Source: CAZMVY01 sp964653435
GTDB lineage: Bacteria; Planctomycetota; Phycisphaerae; UBA1845; PWPN01
NCBI GenBank assembly: GCA_964653435.1
Contig: CAZZFA010000001.1
Span: 62,001 to 126,000, forward strand
Direction: 5' to 3'
Length of the DNA stretch: 64,000 bases
In this document: positions 60,615 to 64,000 of the stretch, one piece after another
Layout: each line of letters begins with the position of its first letter
Position numbering within the stretch: position 1 is the first letter of the stretch
Translations under genes and position numbers: made by a program
Notes under the pieces: generated by a model
The model's database searches: none
Seen by the model: the letters and a program-made list of their open reading frames with translations, nothing else
What the model was told of the DNA's origin: nothing

Positions 60615-62023
60615 TTGCGGGCCTTTCCGAGCGGTGAGCCGAGGCGCGTGGCCCATTCGGCCGAGACGAGTTCGTCGAACTTCTCGGCCGTGAGCAGGCC
60701 GCGCTCGATGACGATCTGCCGGACGCTCTTGCCGTCCGACCGGGCGGCGGCGGCGATTTCCTGGGCGGCCTCGTACCCGAGGACCTCGACGAGGGCGGTA
60801 GCGCTGGCCGTGGCGTTCTCGACGTGGAGGCGGCATCGCACCTCGTTCGCCTCGATGCCCGAGACGCAGTAGCGGCAGAAGATCATGCACCCGTTGCGGA
60901 GCAGGTCGAGGCTGCCGAGCAGGGCGTCCGCAATGAGCGGCATGAACGCGTTAAGTTCGAGGTTGCCCAGCGAGCATGCCTGGGTAATGGCCTGATCGTT
61001 GGCCATGACGGCCATCGCGACCTGCGAAACGGCCTCGGGAATGACGGGGTTCACCTTGCCGGGCATGATCGAGGAGCCGGCCTGTCGCGCGGGGATGCGG
61101 ATCTCGCCGATGCCGCCGTCGGGGCCGGACGACAGCAGCCGCAGGTCGCCGGCAATCTTGAGCAGATTGCCCGCGAGGGCCTTGAGGATGCCGCTGACTT
61201 CAACGAAGACATCCATGTTCTGCGTGGCATCGACGAGATTCTCGGCGCGGGCGAGGCCTAAACCCGTAATGTCCCGGAGGTGCTCGACCACGCGGAAGAT
61301 GTATTGCCGGGGAGCGGATATGCCGGTGCCGATGGCGGTGCCGCCGAGATTCACGACGCGGAGGCGCTCCTCGCACTTGTAGATCCGCCAGCGGTCGCGG
61401 CCGAACGCCTCGGCATAAGCCGACATCTCCCGCCCGAGCGTGGTCAGCACGGCATCCTGCAGTTCCGTGCGGCCGATCTTGACGACGGCGGCGGTCTCCT
61501 TCTCCTTCCGCTGGAACTCCTCGATCAGGCAGACGACATGACGCTCCAGCCGGCGGAGGAGCTGAATGGCGGCGATCTTGAGCGCCGTGGGGTACGTGTC
61601 GTTCGTGGACTGGTGAAGGTTGATGTCGTCCAGGGGGCTGATCGTGTGGTAGTCGCCGAGAGGCCGGCCGAGGATCTGCAACGCGCGATTCGCGAGGACC
61701 TCGTTGACATTCATGTTCGTGGAGGTTCCCGCGCCGCCTTGCAGGGCGTCAACGAGGATATGGGCGTCGAGCCGGCCATCCATCATTTCCGTGCAGGCAG
61801 CTTCGATGGCACGGGCTTTGTCTTCGTCCCACCAGCCGAGCTCGTGATTCGTCCGCGCGCAGGCAAGCTTGACGGCACCGTACCCGTGCACCAGAGCGGG
61901 GTTAACCCTCCGCCCGCTCAGAGGAAAGTTCTCGATGGCACGCTCCGTGTAGATGCCGTGCAACGCAGCGGCGGGAACGTCGCGTTCGCCGAGGAGGTCG
62001 TGCTCCCTTCGATAGTCGCTCAT
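60611..62023 (-). CDS. aspA: Aspartate ammonia-lyase
   Basis: 470-residue aspartase/fumarase-family lyase that releases ammonia from L-aspartate, giving fumarate. The signature GSSIMPGKVNPVIPE is intact, as are the TNMNVNEVLANRA and HQSTNDTYPT segments. An aspartase gene beside hydrogenase maturation genes is a recurrent arrangement as I recall, and it may supply ammonia or handle by-products; this is not shown. The ATG overlap with hydF at its 3' end gives translational coupling. The gap to hydG upstream (324 bp) holds a dispersed repeat. Confidence 0.94.
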   Translation of the reverse strand: MSDYRREHDLLGERDVPAAALHGIYTERAIENFPLSGRRVNPALVHGYGAVKLACARTNHELGWWDEDKARAIEAACTEMMDGRLDAHILVDALQGGAGTSTNMNVNEVLANRALQILGRPLGDYHTISPLDDINLHQSTNDTYPTALKIAAIQLLRRLERHVVCLIEEFQRKEKETAAVVKIGRTELQDAVLTTLGREMSAYAEAFGRDRWRIYKCEERLRVVNLGGTAIGTGISAPRQYIFRVVEHLRDITGLGLARAENLVDATQNMDVFVEVSGILKALAGNLLKIAGDLRLLSSGPDGGIGEIRIPARQAGSSIMPGKVNPVIPEAVSQVAMAVMANDQAITQACSLGNLELNAFMPLIADALLGSLDLLRNGCMIFCRYCVSGIEANEVRCRLHVENATASATALVEVLGYEAAQEIAAAARSDGKSVRQIVIERGLLTAEKFDELVSAEWATRLGSPLGKARK

Positions 62024-62082
62024 GTGCGCGCCACCGTCCGCCCGATCGCCGTCGTCCTTGGTGCCGCCCCGGGTTCGACCGC

Positions 62083-62345
62083 TTCGTTCGTTTCCAGCCC
62101 CACAGGGGCAACCAACTTCAGCGCCGAACGGGCAACCGACATCGGCCCCGCAGCGACCGACGTCAACCCCGCAGGGGCAACCGACGTCGGCCCCGCAGCG
62201 ACCGACGTCGGCCCCGTAGGGGCGATTGAGAGTAGCCCAAGGCGCAGCCCTGGGTTCCAGGCCTCATCAATCAAAAAGCCCCGTAGGGGCGATTGAGCCT
62301 TCGCGGCGCTGCTCGCCCCATGCGAAACTGTCTTACCGAAAACGA
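62083..62345 (-). repeat. Dispersed intergenic repeat, copy 2 (inverted relative to 27.8 kb)
   Basis: On the minus strand it starts TTTCGGTAAGACAGTTTCGC, as does the copy at 27767. It contains TCAATCGCCCCTACGGGG and GGGCTGCGCCTTGGGCTAC and ends at GGGGCTGGAAACGAACGAA. In the middle it has four or five extra 22-23-bp units with ACCGACGTCGG absent from the first copy. It fills most of the gap between hydG and aspA. Confidence 0.88.
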
Positions 62346-62347
62346 CA

Positions 62348-63781
62348 CTAGAAATACAAATCTCTTTCGTCCGTACACCGGATTCTCTGCAGGCGATCCA
62401 GCAGTTCCGTCTTGCGGGGACCGTCTGCCAGCTTGTCGATCTCCTCGGCGATCCGCTTTTCTCCCTCCGCCCGGGTCTCCGGCGAGGCATAGTCCGTCAG
62501 GTATTCCATCAGCGTCGTCAGGGCGTTCGGCGTGCAGAACCGTTGAATGAAGCCCGGGATCGCAAACTCCATGAAGTGCTCGCCCGTGCGTCCGAGCCGG
62601 TAGCAGGCCGTGCAGAAACTCGGGATGTAGCCGTCAAGGAGCAGTTCGCGCATGACCTGGTCGAGCGGCCGGATGTCGCCGAGTTCGAATTGCTCGCGCT
62701 CCATGACCTGGGCGTCGCCGGCCTCGGTGTAGCCGCCGATCTCGATGCGGCTTCCCGCGTCGATCTGCGAAACGCCGAAGGCCATGACCTCGCGTCGCAG
62801 CGCGGCGCTCTCGCGTGCCGTAAGGATCAGCCCCGTGTAGGGCACGGCGAGCCGGAGCGTCGCGATGATGCGCTTGAAGTCGAAGTCGCCGACCGCGTAG
62901 CGCGAGTCGAACCGGACGCCCGCCGCCGGCCGCAGCCGCGGAAAGCTGATCGTGTGCGGCCCGACGCCGTAGCGATGCTGAAGATGGAGTGCATGAGAGA
63001 CGAGCCCGAGGACCTCGAACCGCCAGTCGTACAGTCCGAAAAGGGCGCCGATGCCGACGTCGTCGATGCCGGCCTCCATGGCGCGGCTCAGGCCATCCAG
63101 CCGGTACAGGTAGTCGCCTTTGCGCGTATGGCGGGGATGCAGCGCGGCGTACGTGTCGTGATGGTACGTTTCCTGGAAGATCTGAAACGTGCCGATCCCG
63201 GCCGCTTTGATCGTGCGGAAGCCCTCGATGTCAAAGGGGGCGGCGTTGATGTTCACGCGGCGGATCTCGCCTCGGCCGGTCCGTACGCCGTACACCGTTC
63301 GCACGGAATCCGCGATGAACCCGGCGTTGTAGCGCGGATGTTCGCCGAAGACAAGGATGAGACGCTTGTGGCCGCGGTTCTCCAGCGCCTCGACCTGCCG
63401 GCGGATCCCGGCCTCGTCGAGCGTACGCCGGACGACCGCACGGTTGGACCGCTTGAATGCGCAATAGGCGCAATCATTCACACAATCGTTACCGATGTAC
63501 AGCGGGGCGAAGAGCACGATCCGGTTGCCATACACGTCGCGTTTGAGCCGGCGCGCGGTTTCAAAGATCTCCTCGATGATCGCGGGGTCCGTCACGGTCA
63601 GAAGCGCGGCCGTCTCCTCGACGCTCAGCGGCGTCTTGGCAAGACTCTTGCTGATAATGTCACGGACCCGCGGCGCATCCGGCGGGGGGGCCTGCAGGAG
63701 CTCCGTCAACAGAGCGTCATTGATGAAGTCCGTTGCCCCCTCGCTCAAGCTCATCCGCGGCAGTGCCGACGTTGCATACAT
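62348..63781 (-). CDS. hydG: [FeFe]-hydrogenase maturation radical SAM enzyme HydG
   Basis: 477-residue HydG, which cleaves tyrosine to make the CO and CN ligands of the H-cluster. The SAM cluster motif CX3CX2C appears in NDCVNDCAYCAFKRSN. The C-terminal CX2CX22C motif, which binds the second cluster, is exact (CTAC ... FIQRFC). This distinguishes it from ThiH. GGGAGG lies 7 bp before ATG 63781. HydE lies 20 bp upstream on the same strand. A dispersed repeat begins immediately after the stop. Confidence 0.97.
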   Translation of the reverse strand: MYATSALPRMSLSEGATDFINDALLTELLQAPPPDAPRVRDIISKSLAKTPLSVEETAALLTVTDPAIIEEIFETARRLKRDVYGNRIVLFAPLYIGNDCVNDCAYCAFKRSNRAVVRRTLDEAGIRRQVEALENRGHKRLILVFGEHPRYNAGFIADSVRTVYGVRTGRGEIRRVNINAAPFDIEGFRTIKAAGIGTFQIFQETYHHDTYAALHPRHTRKGDYLYRLDGLSRAMEAGIDDVGIGALFGLYDWRFEVLGLVSHALHLQHRYGVGPHTISFPRLRPAAGVRFDSRYAVGDFDFKRIIATLRLAVPYTGLILTARESAALRREVMAFGVSQIDAGSRIEIGGYTEAGDAQVMEREQFELGDIRPLDQVMRELLLDGYIPSFCTACYRLGRTGEHFMEFAIPGFIQRFCTPNALTTLMEYLTDYASPETRAEGEKRIAEEIDKLADGPRKTELLDRLQRIRCTDERDLYF

Positions 63782-63801
63782 ATCAAACCCTCCCCCGCAC
63801 C

Positions 63802-64000
63802 TCAGGGGATTGTAGTAACCGGTCTGTGCCCCGGCGAATCGCCCCGACCCGTGCCGACCTTGCGCCCCATCGCCCGCAGCCGATGCTTCAGGCAGGCGTC
63901 GCACTCGGCCGCGGTTTCGTTCAGGCAGGCCTTCGCCGGGTAAATCTCGTACAGGCAGCGGTATCGCGGAGGCGTAAGGTTCGGCATGATCACGTTGGCC
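63802..64000 (-). CDS. hydE: [FeFe]-hydrogenase maturation radical SAM enzyme HydE, C-terminal part
   Basis: The last 65 or so codons of a protein that continues past the right edge. The segment ANVIMPNLTPPRYRCLYEIY, then PAKACLN and a CDAC pair before the terminus, resembles the C-terminal end of HydE, a radical SAM enzyme of H-cluster assembly. The location 20 bp before hydG in the same direction supports this. Its SAM cluster motif lies outside the window. Confidence 0.85.
   Translation of the reverse strand, partial: ANVIMPNLTPPRYRCLYEIYPAKACLNETAAECDACLKHRLRAMGRKVGTGRGDSPGHRPVTTIP

Noticed and set aside
1..64000. tRNA, rRNA or riboswitch genes
   Set aside because: No cloverleaf, rRNA core or known riboswitch consensus was recognised on reading; a covariance-model search would be needed to exclude them.

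Overview
The window is GC-rich bacterial chromosome and most likely comes from a planctomycete, probably of the Phycisphaerae. The pointers are formylglycine-type sulfatases, a DUF1571 protein, dockerin-like repeats ending in CFNGPNRPP, many lipoproteins, a SpoVG protein carrying a zinc ribbon, and many dispersed intergenic repeats. Genes for [FeFe]-hydrogenase maturation and for a 2-hydroxyacyl-CoA dehydratase-type activase suggest an anaerobic or facultatively fermentative way of life. No rRNA or tRNA gene was recognised. One 100-base run of N lies inside a repeat array at 39658-39757.

Layout. 1-10 kb: partial trpA, a DapA/NanA-type aldolase, a protease-like lipoprotein, ispE-spoVG, an MFS transporter coupled to a lipoprotein, a small exported protein, a DUF1571 protein and a sugar isomerase-like TIM barrel. 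10-15 kb: a radical SAM enzyme whose N-terminus carries an in-frame palindromic repeat, a sulfatase, a PilT-like ATPase and a ComEA-like protein. 15.5-26.3 kb: a co-directional catabolic run with a calcium-motif lipoprotein, a sodium/solute symporter, a Gfo/Idh oxidoreductase, a GSA-type aminotransferase, a DUF4861-type exported protein related to the first lipoprotein, and two amidohydrolase-fold proteins. Next to it, on the minus strand (26.4-33.3 kb), are a xylose-isomerase-like protein, a FucI-like protein, a second sulfatase, a sialidase-like lipoprotein and a CBM9-like protein. Together these read as uptake and breakdown of sulfated, deoxysugar-containing polysaccharide.

33.5-42 kb is mostly housekeeping: ebfC-recR, rpoN, prfB with its programmed +1 frameshift, and uvrB. 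Between prfB and uvrB sits a MNT/HEPN toxin-antitoxin pair bracketed by two arrays of the same 30-bp repeat. 43-49.8 kb holds a giant activase with two fused ATPase domains, followed by two paralogous COG3581-type partners separated by an opposed DNA methyltransferase. 49.9-59.2 kb holds an endonuclease III-like protein, a DUF5009 membrane protein, AMMECR1, a PAP2 phosphatase, an epimerase, an outer-membrane porin/lipoprotein/FecR operon and a SIMPL protein. The right end (59.4-64 kb, minus strand) is hydE-hydG-aspA-hydF, with hydE running off the edge.

The most unusual feature is how far repeats have entered functional DNA. A four-hairpin cassette sits in frame in a radical SAM gene, a repeat lengthens the signal-peptide n-region of the sialidase-like protein, heptamer repeats run through a lipoprotein gene, and tandem arrays flank the toxin-antitoxin module.
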